64,000 nucleotides of DNA. Source: Methanohalophilus profundi. Lineage in GTDB: Archaea; Halobacteriota; Methanosarcinia; Methanosarcinales; Methanosarcinaceae. A model generated the notes under the pieces. It saw only the letters and a list, made by a program, of their open reading frames with translations, had not been told where the DNA came from and did not search any database. Location of the stretch: contig NZ_QBKB01000002.1 of assembly GCF_004137855.1 (NCBI RefSeq), forward strand, positions 137,855 through 201,854, written 5' to 3'. Position numbers and translations under genes: made by a program. Positions 54,820 to 63,909 of this stretch are shown piece after piece; the first letter of the stretch is position 1, and each line of letters begins with the position of its first letter.

Positions 54820-57189
54820 ATGGACTCCTTTACGGCAATCATACTGGCTATATTTTTACCCTTTGCCGCAGCGATATTCATACCGCTGCTGGAAAAGTTC
54901 CTGAAACACAGGATTGGTTGGTTTGCAGCAGGAATTGCCTTCCTGAGTTTTGCATTAATAGGTATAGTAGCTCCCGAAATAATTCATGGACATATAATAC
55001 AACACTCAATTGAGTGGATGCCAAGCATCGGTGCAGAATTCAGCATTTATGCCGATGGACTGGCTATGATGATCGGATTCATAGCATCCGGTATAGGTGT
55101 AATTATAATATCCTATTCCAATGGGTACATGTCCCACAAGGAAGACCTCCCCCGTTATTACCAGTACCTGCTCTTATTCATGGGGTCCATGATCGGTATG
55201 GTCTTTGCAGGGAATACACTCCAGCTCTTCATATTCTGGGAACTTACCAGTATAACATCATTCATGCTCATCGGTTACTGGAGAGGGAAACCTGCTTCCA
55301 TCTACGGGGCCACCAAATCCCTGCTGCTCACAGCAGGTGGCGGTCTTTTCATGCTGGCAGGATTTATCCTGCTACATACCATTACAGGTTCCTATGATAT
55401 CGCTACTATTCTCCAGAACCCCGCCATAATTGAAAACATCAAAGCTCATCCATTCTTCCTCATAACACTGATCCTTATTCTAATAGGCGCAGCTGCTAAA
55501 TCCGCACAGGGGCCCTTTTACATATGGCTTCCAAATGCAATGGAGGCCCCCACACCTGTTAGTGCTTTTTTGCATTCTGCAACGATGGTTAAGGCCGGAA
55601 TATATCTGGTAGCCAGGGTACATCCCATATTTTCAGGTACAGAAGCCTGGTTTATTCTGGTAAGTGGAATCGGCATATTCACAATGCTGCTTGCGGGATT
55701 TTTGGCCTTCCGTCAGACAGACATCAAAGCAATCCTGGCATATTCAACTATCAGCCAGCTGGCATACATGATGACAATGTATGGTTACACATCCTACCAC
55801 GAACCCGGTTTAGGAGTGGCAGCAGCAACTTTCCATCTTCTCAATCACGCAACTTTCAAAGCATGTCTTTTCCTGGTAGCAGGTATTGTTGCACACGAAG
55901 CAGCCACCAGGGACATACGCAAACTCGGTGGTTTGCGAAAGGACATGCCGATTACCTTTATCATTGCATCCATAGCAGCCCTTGCAATGGCAGGAATTCC
56001 ACCTCTTAATGGGTTCCTGAGCAAGGAAATGTTCTATGAAACATCGGTTGAAATGGGGCACATCATAGGAGGACCTTTCACATTCCTGATACCGGCAGCA
56101 GCAGTACTGGGAGGTGTATTTACCTTTGCTTATTCCATCAAACTTATAGACGGGATATTCCTGGGAGAAAAACACCATGACCACCTGCCCGAGCATATAC
56201 ATGAACCGCCTTACACGATGCTTATTCCTGCAGCATTCCTTGCAGGGCTTGTTATCCTGTTTGGTCTTGTCCCCTCAATTCCAATCCACAACATAATTGA
56301 ACCCACAACCGCAGGAATCATTCTTGAGGAAGTCCATCTGCATGTGAAACTCTGGCATGGCCTGACACCCGCTTTCTTCATGACATTGATAACATTCATA
56401 GCAGGCCTGGGAATCTACACACGTTATGACAAAATAGCAGCCTGGCAGGATAGGTTTAATGCAAGGTATCCCCGGATCAGTGTGAACTATTACTATGACA
56501 GGATTGTTGATGGAGCAAAGGGAAGTGCAAAGGGATTTGCCAACTTTACCCAGCCCGGAAATGTCAAGACCTATATCTATGCAATTTTATTATTAATGGT
56601 CATACTGTTTGCCATACCAGCATTCATGATGGCAACACAAGTATTCCCTGCCAACCTTAATTTTGACATACCCCTTTATGAGGCACTGATAATGACACTC
56701 ATGGTCAGCGCGGCAATTGCAGCAGCAACCCTCCATAGATATCTGGCTGCTGTAATCGCACTTTCGACTGTTGGTTACCTTGTCAGTCTGGTATTTATAT
56801 ATCTCAAAGCACCCGATCTTGCTCTTACACAGGTGCTCGTGGAAACCCTCTCCACAATAATATTCCTGCTTGTAATAGCAAAGATACCCCAGACATTCAA
56901 GGAAAAAATACCAAAAACCACACTTGCAAGGGATATAGTAATTTCATCTGCTGTCGCAGCTACAGTGCTGGTCTTGCTTCTCAATGCAACCCAGGGTATT
57001 GTTTCACCCTTTGAATCGCTTTCCTATTATTTCCTGGAAAACAGTGTTCCACTTGCAGGAGGACATAATATTGTCAATGTAATCCTTGTGGATTTCCGTG
57101 GTTATGATACGTTGGGAGAAATTTCAGTATTATGCCTGGCAGCCCTGGGAGTTTATAACCTAATACACAGCAGAGGTGAAGGAGAATGA
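54820..57189 (+). CDS. mrpA: Mrp Na+/H+ antiporter subunit A
   Basis: A 789-residue integral membrane protein, about 20 helices, related to complex I NuoL. FWELTSITSFMLIGYWRGKPASIYGATKSLL, GPFYIWLPNAMEAPTPVSAFLHSATMVKAGIYL and LAYSTISQLAYM are the proton-pumping core signatures; the C-terminal part carries the MbhE/MrpB-like domain (KAPDLALTQVLVETLSTIIFLLV). In Methanosarcina the Mrp complex exchanges Na+ for H+ to balance the two gradients during methanogenesis. Stop overlaps mrpB by four bases. Confidence 0.95.
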   Translation: MDSFTAIILAIFLPFAAAIFIPLLEKFLKHRIGWFAAGIAFLSFALIGIVAPEIIHGHIIQHSIEWMPSIGAEFSIYADGLAMMIGFIASGIGVIIISYSNGYMSHKEDLPRYYQYLLLFMGSMIGMVFAGNTLQLFIFWELTSITSFMLIGYWRGKPASIYGATKSLLLTAGGGLFMLAGFILLHTITGSYDIATILQNPAIIENIKAHPFFLITLILILIGAAAKSAQGPFYIWLPNAMEAPTPVSAFLHSATMVKAGIYLVARVHPIFSGTEAWFILVSGIGIFTMLLAGFLAFRQTDIKAILAYSTISQLAYMMTMYGYTSYHEPGLGVAAATFHLLNHATFKACLFLVAGIVAHEAATRDIRKLGGLRKDMPITFIIASIAALAMAGIPPLNGFLSKEMFYETSVEMGHIIGGPFTFLIPAAAVLGGVFTFAYSIKLIDGIFLGEKHHDHLPEHIHEPPYTMLIPAAFLAGLVILFGLVPSIPIHNIIEPTTAGIILEEVHLHVKLWHGLTPAFFMTLITFIAGLGIYTRYDKIAAWQDRFNARYPRISVNYYYDRIVDGAKGSAKGFANFTQPGNVKTYIYAILLLMVILFAIPAFMMATQVFPANLNFDIPLYEALIMTLMVSAAIAAATLHRYLAAVIALSTVGYLVSLVFIYLKAPDLALTQVLVETLSTIIFLLVIAKIPQTFKEKIPKTTLARDIVISSAVAATVLVLLLNATQGIVSPFESLSYYFLENSVPLAGGHNIVNVILVDFRGYDTLGEISVLCLAALGVYNLIHSRGEGE

Positions 57190-57602
57190 CGACATTGATC
57201 ACAAAAACAATTACCAAGATCTGTATCCCACTTGTAATCCTGTTCTCAATATCCCTCTTACTTGCAGGACATAATAATCCGGGAGGAGGATTTATTGGAG
57301 GTGTAATGTTTGCGTCGGTAATCTCCCTGACCTATGTTGTATTCGGTTTGAAATATATCAAATCCTTCTTCAACCCTTCATGGGATAAGTGGTTCGGTTT
57401 TGGATTACTTCTTTCTTCACTAACCGCTTTTGGAGCAATTGTATATGGATATAATTTCTTCAGGAGTTCAATCAAATTTGTAGAGATACCCCTTTACGGT
57501 GAAATCGAGTTGGTATCAGCTGCTCTTTTTGATATTGGTGTGTACTTTGTCGTAATCGGCACTTTGCTATACATATTCAAAAACGTGGGTGAAGACGAAT
57601 GA
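57186..57602 (+). CDS. mrpB: Mrp antiporter subunit B
   Basis: A 138-residue membrane protein with four helices; GGGFIGGVMFASVISLTYVVFG is the MrpB (PF04039) signature (about 28-49). It overlaps mrpA and mrpC by four bases each. Confidence 0.93.
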   Translation: MTTLITKTITKICIPLVILFSISLLLAGHNNPGGGFIGGVMFASVISLTYVVFGLKYIKSFFNPSWDKWFGFGLLLSSLTAFGAIVYGYNFFRSSIKFVEIPLYGEIELVSAALFDIGVYFVVIGTLLYIFKNVGEDE

Positions 57603-58018
57603 ACAATACAATATTATCAATAACAATAGCCCTTATATTTGGCATAGGTACATTCCTTATGCTGCGCAGGGACATCGTAAAGGTCATCATCGGCTTGTCC
57701 CTCATCTCCCATGCAGTAAATTTGCTAATAGTTTCAACCGGAGTTTTTGATGGTGAAAAAGCCCCAATAATATCAAATGGCCATCACGATTCTTCCAGCG
57801 GGATTATTTTCACAGACAAATTGTCAGATGGGATTTTTGCACCAATAGTCCCTTCGGGCATGGAAGTTCATTTCGTAGACCCGCTTGTACAGGCTCTTGT
57901 ATTGACAGCTATTGTCATCAGTCTCGCAACAACTGCATTTATACTTATACTGGCCTACCGCATCCATGAAGAATACGGCACTACCGATATCAGGAAACTC
58001 AGGAGGCTACGGGGATGA
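57599..58018 (+). CDS. mrpC: Mrp antiporter subunit C
   Basis: A 139-residue NuoK-like subunit with three helices: LRRDIVKVIIGLSLISHAVNLLIV (about 21-44) and VDPLVQALVLTAIVISLATTAFILILAYRI at the C-terminus. It has a longer soluble loop between helices 2 and 3 (about 50-90) than most MrpC proteins. Overlaps mrpB and mrpD. Confidence 0.93.
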   Translation: MNNTILSITIALIFGIGTFLMLRRDIVKVIIGLSLISHAVNLLIVSTGVFDGEKAPIISNGHHDSSSGIIFTDKLSDGIFAPIVPSGMEVHFVDPLVQALVLTAIVISLATTAFILILAYRIHEEYGTTDIRKLRRLRG

Positions 58019-59553
58019 ATATTCAGGAACACCTCCCAATACTACTGGTTGCAACACCTATTCTTATGTCAGCATTAATGATAATGCTGCGTTCCAGACC
58101 AACTTTCCAGAAAACCCTCAACATAATTGTATCAGCATCCCTATTATTGATGAGTATTATTCTCCTCTTGCAAGTATGGAACAGCGGAATACAGGTTTAC
58201 GAAGTTGGGGAATGGGGTAAATATGGAATAATGCTCGTTGCCGACCTGTTGGGCTCCGGAATGGTTGTATTGAGTTCAGGAATCTCCCTGCTTGCGCTTA
58301 TATATTCCCTTGACTACATCGAAGGAAAGTCCCTGAATACAACATATCATTCTCTTTTCAATCTCCTTGTAGCAGGCCTGAATGGTACATTTCTCACAGG
58401 GGATATTTTCAACATGTTTGTATTTTTTGAAATACTGCTTCTTTCATCGTGCGGACTTGTTGTAGCTTCCGAGAATGGTGGTGTCACAAAAATTTCTGAT
58501 AAGATGGAGGCGACATTCAAGTATCTCATTCTTAACATAATTGGTTCAATGTTAATGCTGGTTGCAGTTGCTTCCCTCTATGCAACTGTGGGAACCCTTA
58601 ATATGGCAGACCTTTCAGTAAAGATATCCGCACTGAGTGATGCAGGGACCCTACCCTGGCATATCTATTTCATTGCTTTATTATTTCTCATTGTTTTTGG
58701 AAACAAAGCAGCGATATTCCCACTCCATTACTGGCTGCCAGATGTCCACCCGACAGCACCTTCCCCCATAAGTGCCATGCTTAGCGGTGTGATGATCAAG
58801 GTTGGTGCATACGGAATTCTCCGGGTGTATTTCCTGGTCTTTAAAGATGCACTGTTTTTACTACAACCAATTATCATCCTGCTTGCATTGATTACCATAG
58901 CAATAGGGGCCATTGCTGCTGTAGGCCAGAAAGATGTCAAACGCCTACTTGCCTATTCCAGTGTCAGCCAGATAGGTTATGTTTTCCTGGGGATTGGAAT
59001 GGGAACAGCTTATGCCCTTACAGCATCTTTGGTATACCTTGTAAATCATGCAATTGCCAAATCCATGCTTTTCCTGACCTCCGGAGGGATTATTCACCAT
59101 GCAGGCACCAGGGACATGCATCAGATGGGAGGAATGGTCAAAAGTGCACCACTAATGAGTAGCATGTTCCTTATAGGAGCAATGTCCATTGCCGGATTGC
59201 CACCGCTGGGAGGTTTTATAGCAAAATTTGTCCTTTTTGACGCGGCTATGTTGGGAGAATATTATTTGCCATTGCTTATAGGATTTGCATTCGCAGTTTT
59301 TACAATATTCTACATGTTCAGGGCATGGTTACTCATGTTCTGGGGTGAAACAAGGGACTCTGATAAATATGGCCCGTATTCATCACATGGACTTTCACCA
59401 ATGATTACAGTACCAATAATTATACTTGCAGCCGCTGTACTCATCCTTGGTGTGTATTCAGAACCATTGATAGCCCTTTCAAGTGAGATTGCAAATCAGC
59501 TCCTTGATCCGCAACCATATATCAACGCAGTACTCGGAGGGAGCGTAAGATGA
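58015..59553 (+). CDS. mrpD: Mrp antiporter subunit D
   Basis: A 512-residue NuoM/N-like subunit with about 14 helices. FFEILLLSSCGLVVASENGG, FPLHYWLPDVHPTAPSPISAMLSGVMIKVGAYGILR and LLAYSSVSQIGYVFLGIGMG are the antiporter core. Works with MrpA as the second ion channel. Overlaps mrpC and mrpE by four bases. Confidence 0.95.
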   Translation: MNIQEHLPILLVATPILMSALMIMLRSRPTFQKTLNIIVSASLLLMSIILLLQVWNSGIQVYEVGEWGKYGIMLVADLLGSGMVVLSSGISLLALIYSLDYIEGKSLNTTYHSLFNLLVAGLNGTFLTGDIFNMFVFFEILLLSSCGLVVASENGGVTKISDKMEATFKYLILNIIGSMLMLVAVASLYATVGTLNMADLSVKISALSDAGTLPWHIYFIALLFLIVFGNKAAIFPLHYWLPDVHPTAPSPISAMLSGVMIKVGAYGILRVYFLVFKDALFLLQPIIILLALITIAIGAIAAVGQKDVKRLLAYSSVSQIGYVFLGIGMGTAYALTASLVYLVNHAIAKSMLFLTSGGIIHHAGTRDMHQMGGMVKSAPLMSSMFLIGAMSIAGLPPLGGFIAKFVLFDAAMLGEYYLPLLIGFAFAVFTIFYMFRAWLLMFWGETRDSDKYGPYSSHGLSPMITVPIIILAAAVLILGVYSEPLIALSSEIANQLLDPQPYINAVLGGSVR

Positions 59554-60044
59554 AGAGATATGTTCTGTATTCAATTGCACTTGGTTTTGTCTGGTGTTTT
59601 GTTCACGGTGTCGTAAGCCTGAGCAATTTCCTCATAGGTGCCATGATCGGACCATTCCTGATCAGGCCATTTAAGGAACTCTATAGTTTAGGAGAGGAAA
59701 TTTCTTACAGGGAAAAATTAAACCGCATACCAAAACAGATACATTATTTCTCCATACTCATAGTTGAGATTGTGAAGGCAAGTATCGTTGTAGCAAAAAT
59801 CGTACTGCAACCAAAAATCGATATAAGGCCTGGCATTATAGCAGTTCCTATCAGGGCAAAAACAGATGTTGGTATCACAGCTATAGCAAATACTATCACC
59901 CTGACTCCAGGAACCCTTACTATCGATGTATCTGATGACAGAACCGCATTGTATGTACATTGTATTGATATTGACAACGCAAAGGAAATACGTGATTCCA
60001 TAAAGGACGACCTTGAAGAATATGTACTGGAGGCATTTGAATGA
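59550..60044 (+). CDS. mrpE: Mrp antiporter subunit E
   Basis: A 164-residue subunit: an N-terminal hairpin of two membrane helices (LGFVWCFVHGVVSLSNFLIGAMIG) and a soluble domain with IVEIVKASIVVAKIVLQPKIDIRPGIIAVP and NTITLTPGTLTIDVSDD, the MrpE (PF01899) pattern. Overlaps mrpD and mrpF. Confidence 0.93.
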   Translation: MKRYVLYSIALGFVWCFVHGVVSLSNFLIGAMIGPFLIRPFKELYSLGEEISYREKLNRIPKQIHYFSILIVEIVKASIVVAKIVLQPKIDIRPGIIAVPIRAKTDVGITAIANTITLTPGTLTIDVSDDRTALYVHCIDIDNAKEIRDSIKDDLEEYVLEAFE

Positions 60045-60310
60045 ATACACTAAACCTTCTTGACATAGCACTTGTATTTATGGTACTTTCCATAATTCCT
60101 TGTATTCACCGAATAATTAAAGGACCTACAATTCCGGACAGAGTAATCGCAGTTGATGCCCTTGCAACAGTAATTGTAGTTATGCTTGGTGTTTATTCCT
60201 TTGTCCAAGAGTCAGTATTTTTCATGGATGTAGCTCTTGTACTTTCCATCATAGCCTTTGTAGGAACGGTCACGATCTCAAAATATCTGGATGAAGGAGT
60301 GGTATTTTGA
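60041..60310 (+). CDS. mrpF: Mrp antiporter subunit F
   Basis: An 89-residue subunit with three helices; RIIKGPTIPDRVIAVDALATVIVVMLGVYSF (about 24-54) is the MrpF (PF04066) signature. Overlaps mrpE and mrpG. Confidence 0.93.
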   Translation: MNTLNLLDIALVFMVLSIIPCIHRIIKGPTIPDRVIAVDALATVIVVMLGVYSFVQESVFFMDVALVLSIIAFVGTVTISKYLDEGVVF

Positions 60311-60714
60311 ACAATATAACAGTAATCCAGGATATCCTTAGCAATTTTTTCTTCTTCGCAGGAATGTTTTTTGTGTTCCTGGGAATGCTGGGACTTTACC
60401 GGCTCCCTGATGTATACAACAGGCTTCACGCCACAACAAAAATCGGTACGCTGGGTGCTTTCGGGGTTATGATGGGAATAGTGATCAAACTTGGATTCGG
60501 ACCAATGGGAATTAAAGCAATTACAGTCGGTCTTTTCCTTCTGTTAACAGCTCCTGTAGCAGCTCACATGATCAGCCGGGCTGCTCACAGGCACGGGGTT
60601 GGACTTTGCGAAGAATCAACTGTAGATGACTACGGTAAAACCTATTGTTTAATAAATTCCAGTTGTCCGGTAAAACATGAAGAAACTATTGAAGATGAAC
60701 ATGATCAAATGTGA
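60307..60714 (+). CDS. mrpG: Mrp antiporter subunit G
   Basis: A 135-residue subunit with three helices: FFFFAGMFFVFLGMLGLYRLPDVYNRLHATTKIGTLGAFGVMMG (about 14-57) is the MrpG (PF03334) signature. The C-terminal 35 residues are a soluble, cysteine-containing tail (LCEESTVDDYGKTYCLINSSC) longer than in most relatives. Last gene of the operon. Confidence 0.93.
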   Translation: MNNITVIQDILSNFFFFAGMFFVFLGMLGLYRLPDVYNRLHATTKIGTLGAFGVMMGIVIKLGFGPMGIKAITVGLFLLLTAPVAAHMISRAAHRHGVGLCEESTVDDYGKTYCLINSSCPVKHEETIEDEHDQM

Positions 60715-60757
60715 AAGTTAAAAATATAAGATAAGCCTGTCTTGATATAGGGAAGAA

Positions 60758-61834
60758 ATGGAACAAGTATCCCGTATGCAAAAAAAAACAGAGATTATGA
60801 GAATTGCTGAAAAAACAGCAGATGATATATTCAAAAAGGCAGGAAAACTGTTGCGGGAAGGCAAAACTGTTGCCTTCCCTACAGAAACAGTTTATGGGCT
60901 GGGAGCCGATGCACTTAACCCACAAGCTGTAGAGCAAATATTTAAAGCAAAGGGCAGGCCTGCTGATAATCCCCTTATAGTCCATGTATCAAATCAGGAT
61001 CAATGCAACCAACTTGTGAGCGCTTTCACCCCCATTGCTAAAAAACTTGCAGAATGCTTCTGGCCAGGACCCCTAACAATAATTCTCGAAAAAACAGATA
61101 TGGTGCCTTATATAACTACAGGTAGACTTGACACCGTAGCAATCCGCATGCCTGCCAACCAGATTGCCCAAAAGATTATAGAAGCATCCTGCAAGCCGAT
61201 TGCTGCCCCCAGTGCAAACCTTTCCGGTCGGCCCAGCCCCACAACTGCATTCCATGTCGAGGAAGACCTGCAAGGCCGGATCGATGCAATTGTGGATGGG
61301 GGGGAAGTAGAAATTGGTGTGGAATCCACAGTAGTCGATGCACGCGGCGAGGTTCCGGTGATATTGCGTCCGGGAAAGATATCTGCCGAAGATATACAGC
61401 AATGCACAAATACAGAGGTATGTATCGGATATGCAAAGAAGGACCATATGGAAAAACCTCTTTCACCTGGTATGAAATATACCCATTATTCGCCTTCGGC
61501 AAGGGTAATACTGGTGCAGGGAAAAGTAAAAGACGTGGCTGCAAAAATTACAGACCTTGTTGGAAAAACCAATGAGGAGCAGAAAAGGGCAGGATTGTTA
61601 CTTACAGAAGAGATTCAAAACGACTTCCCGTTGGAAGAAAAATTATCTATAGGCCCGGCAACCAAACCCGAGACAGCAGCAAAACGTATTTTTGCAGGAT
61701 TAAGAGAGATGGATTCAAAAGGTATGGATTTGATAATTGTAGACGGGTCTTTTACTGAAAAAGGGATTGGAGCTGCAGTCTTTGAGAGGCTGCAAAAAGC
61801 AGCTGATATGATTATAACTACACCACAGATGTGA
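60758..61834 (+). CDS. sua5: Threonylcarbamoyl-AMP synthase (Sua5/YrdC)
   Basis: A 358-residue enzyme making threonylcarbamoyl-AMP from threonine, bicarbonate and ATP, the donor used by KEOPS to modify tRNA A37. The YrdC domain (about 20-215) has LLREGKTVAFPTETVYGLGADALNP, KAKGRPADNPLIVHV, RMPANQIAQ and CKPIAAPSANLSGRPSPT; a linker (LSPGMKYTHYSP) and the smaller Sua5 domain follow. Pcc1 of KEOPS lies at 13920. It starts 43 bases after mrpG. Confidence 0.94.
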   Translation: MEQVSRMQKKTEIMRIAEKTADDIFKKAGKLLREGKTVAFPTETVYGLGADALNPQAVEQIFKAKGRPADNPLIVHVSNQDQCNQLVSAFTPIAKKLAECFWPGPLTIILEKTDMVPYITTGRLDTVAIRMPANQIAQKIIEASCKPIAAPSANLSGRPSPTTAFHVEEDLQGRIDAIVDGGEVEIGVESTVVDARGEVPVILRPGKISAEDIQQCTNTEVCIGYAKKDHMEKPLSPGMKYTHYSPSARVILVQGKVKDVAAKITDLVGKTNEEQKRAGLLLTEEIQNDFPLEEKLSIGPATKPETAAKRIFAGLREMDSKGMDLIIVDGSFTEKGIGAAVFERLQKAADMIITTPQM

Positions 61835-61840
61835 ACAACT

Positions 61841-62080
61841 ATGAATGATGAGAAAAAAGAATATCTTGCACACAAGCAAATGTATCAAAGTACCGTTAAA
61901 AGAAACAAAAAGATCGGCCTGGCAAACATGTTTGTCCTGGCTACAGGCCTTGCATTAAAATATTTAGGCAGACCGGATATCGGTGAGCATTTTATCTGGC
62001 TGGGAATTGTAATCCTTCTGTACACGTTCGGCTCCAACATGCTGGCAAAAAAAGAAATGCAAAAGCACCAGCCAAAGTGA
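61841..62080 (+). CDS. Small membrane protein
   Basis: A 79-residue protein with a charged N-terminus (KKEYLAHKQMYQSTVKRNKK), two membrane helices (about 24-43 and 47-68) and a basic C-terminus. No recognised family. Starts six bases after sua5 and probably shares its transcript. Confidence 0.55.
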   Translation: MNDEKKEYLAHKQMYQSTVKRNKKIGLANMFVLATGLALKYLGRPDIGEHFIWLGIVILLYTFGSNMLAKKEMQKHQPK

Positions 62081-62081
62081 G

Positions 62082-63284
62082 TCAGTCTTCTCTCACCGGG
62101 CAGGCACACATTTCCAGCAGAGCTTCTTCCCCGGTGCGGGAACCACGTCCTATAAGGATGTCCCCACCCTCAACACGGGTGCGGGCACTTGGACTGTAAA
62201 GCCATCTTCCGGCTCTTTTTACAGCCATTATGTGGACTCCTGTCTCCGTGGCAAGCTGCAGTTCTCCAAGCGTATCACCGACAATAGGAGAACAGTCTTC
62301 CACTTCAACCCTCGTGATAACTTCATCCGAACCCCTGACAGCAAGAGTAATTATGGGGTGCAGTTCTATATCCCTGAGCACCGTATCAGCAATACCATAC
62401 GCAGCATCAGAGATGGCTTCAGACGCATTGGCAAGATGTAACAACCCCTTTAGCTCGTCAACATCAGAGACATGTTTTGCGGTTTCAAGTACCCAGTGCT
62501 GGAGATCATATTTCATGACATCCATCTCAGACTCAATGGCACGCACCTCTTCTGCTATATCATTATTGTCGTAGAGTATTGCAAAATAAGCAAGTCCTAC
62601 AGACATCTCAGCCATGTTTTTCATGTCCACGATGATATCTACGGCCTTTTCCAGATCCCTTAATAGCCGCTCGTGTGAATTATCCCGCAAAACATACTCT
62701 TTGTTGGTAGCAAGCTTGATCAGAAGAGGCACCCCTTCATCATGCCCTCGTGCAAACAGGACATCCCCGGAACGTATGCGGGTTGAATGATCGGGATCAT
62801 ATATCCAATCATTCTGGCGCCTGATAGCAATAAGCCACATCCCGGTTTCAGTATCCAGTTCAAGATCACCCAGCGTATAGCCACCCATGCTGGAATCATC
62901 GCTTACTGTTACCCTTAAAATGGTTTCTTCAGCTTCTCTGAGTGCCATTTTTAGTTCCAACGGAATACCCATTTGCATCAGGACAATTTGGGCTATATCA
63001 GCAGCTGCATTTGCAATTTTTTCAGAAGATGAAGCTACCTGAAGTACACCTGTCATTTCTTCGGCTTCCTCAACACGACGGGTGCTTAACATTGCAGCCA
63101 TGTTCATGTGATAGTAGTAAGTATCCATCCTCTCTTCTAAGCGCAGGACTTCCTCAGCAATATCCTCATCGTCATAAACCATAGCAGAGTAAGCAAGATC
63201 TACCATAAGTTCAGACGTGTCTTTCATTTGAATAAGAAGATCTTTGAGATTAGTAGGGCTGTATTTGATCTCTTTGGGACACAT
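62082..63284 (-). CDS. Tandem PhoU/TrkA-C domain protein
   Basis: A 400-residue soluble protein made of two repeats, each a PhoU-like helical part (LLIQMKDTSELMVDLAYSAMVYDDEDIAEEVLRLEERMD at about 15-53; DIIVDMKNMAEMSVGLAYFAILYDNNDIAEEV at about 218) followed by a TrkA-C (RCK-C) part (LGDLELDTETGMWLIAIRRQ; LGELQLATETGVHIMAVKRAG). COG3273 proteins of this form sit beside MgtE-like transporters, as here, and probably gate or regulate them. The stop is two bases from the end of the convergent small membrane gene. Confidence 0.85.
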   Translation of the reverse strand: MCPKEIKYSPTNLKDLLIQMKDTSELMVDLAYSAMVYDDEDIAEEVLRLEERMDTYYYHMNMAAMLSTRRVEEAEEMTGVLQVASSSEKIANAAADIAQIVLMQMGIPLELKMALREAEETILRVTVSDDSSMGGYTLGDLELDTETGMWLIAIRRQNDWIYDPDHSTRIRSGDVLFARGHDEGVPLLIKLATNKEYVLRDNSHERLLRDLEKAVDIIVDMKNMAEMSVGLAYFAILYDNNDIAEEVRAIESEMDVMKYDLQHWVLETAKHVSDVDELKGLLHLANASEAISDAAYGIADTVLRDIELHPIITLAVRGSDEVITRVEVEDCSPIVGDTLGELQLATETGVHIMAVKRAGRWLYSPSARTRVEGGDILIGRGSRTGEEALLEMCACPVRED

Positions 63285-63348
63285 GATTCATTCTACCTTT
63301 GTTAATTAAAACTAATTCGCGAATATAAAAACATAATCATTATTAGTG

Positions 63349-63909
63349 TCAGACAAACTCCAACAATGCTATAACTCCAAATATGGCAGAGATCCCTACA
63401 ACATCACCGATAGTTGCAATTATAGGAATGACGGTATCATCCGGATCAAGCCCGAATTTGTGAGATGCAACTGCTACAACCAGTGTTACTGCATATACTA
63501 TGACCAGTTCTACCACGCATGCCAGTACCGAGATGGTGAAGAGGGTTGTAAACTCTATACCATCGTAAACAATCATCCCCACAATCCATACCACTACACT
63601 CAGGAAACATGAAGCAATAATACCTACAATAAAAGCGGCTATCAGGCTATTGCGTACAACAGGATTCTTATGGATACGTGTGGTACCCAGACCCATATGA
63701 AAAGCCGAGGCCAGTCTTGCTCCAAGCATGCTGCCGGTATCCCCACCTATTTTTATCAATGCGGGTATCAGGAGTAAAAGGATAGGAAATGAGATCAAAC
63801 TATCCAGATGCGAGTTCATGATCTGACCTGCAAAAAGGCCGATGAAAGAAGTCAGGAAAAGGATCGGTGCACTGCTTTTTACAATGCTTCCAATGGTGTA
63901 ATAACTCAT
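63349..63909 (-). CDS. MgtE-family membrane protein, second half of a split pair
   Basis: A 186-residue protein with five helices that matches the membrane domain of MgtE (SLC41-type Mg2+ channel): FPILLLLIPALIKIGGDTGSMLGARLASAFHMG (about 41-73) and DPDDTVIPIIATIGDVVGISAIFG (about 156-179). It lacks the N-terminal cytoplasmic CBS domains of bacterial MgtE. The start overlaps the stop of a second MgtE-type gene (ATGA), and the PhoU/TrkA-C protein follows. The pair probably forms a heterodimer. Confidence 0.85.
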   Translation of the reverse strand: MSYYTIGSIVKSSAPILFLTSFIGLFAGQIMNSHLDSLISFPILLLLIPALIKIGGDTGSMLGARLASAFHMGLGTTRIHKNPVVRNSLIAAFIVGIIASCFLSVVVWIVGMIVYDGIEFTTLFTISVLACVVELVIVYAVTLVVAVASHKFGLDPDDTVIPIIATIGDVVGISAIFGVIALLEFV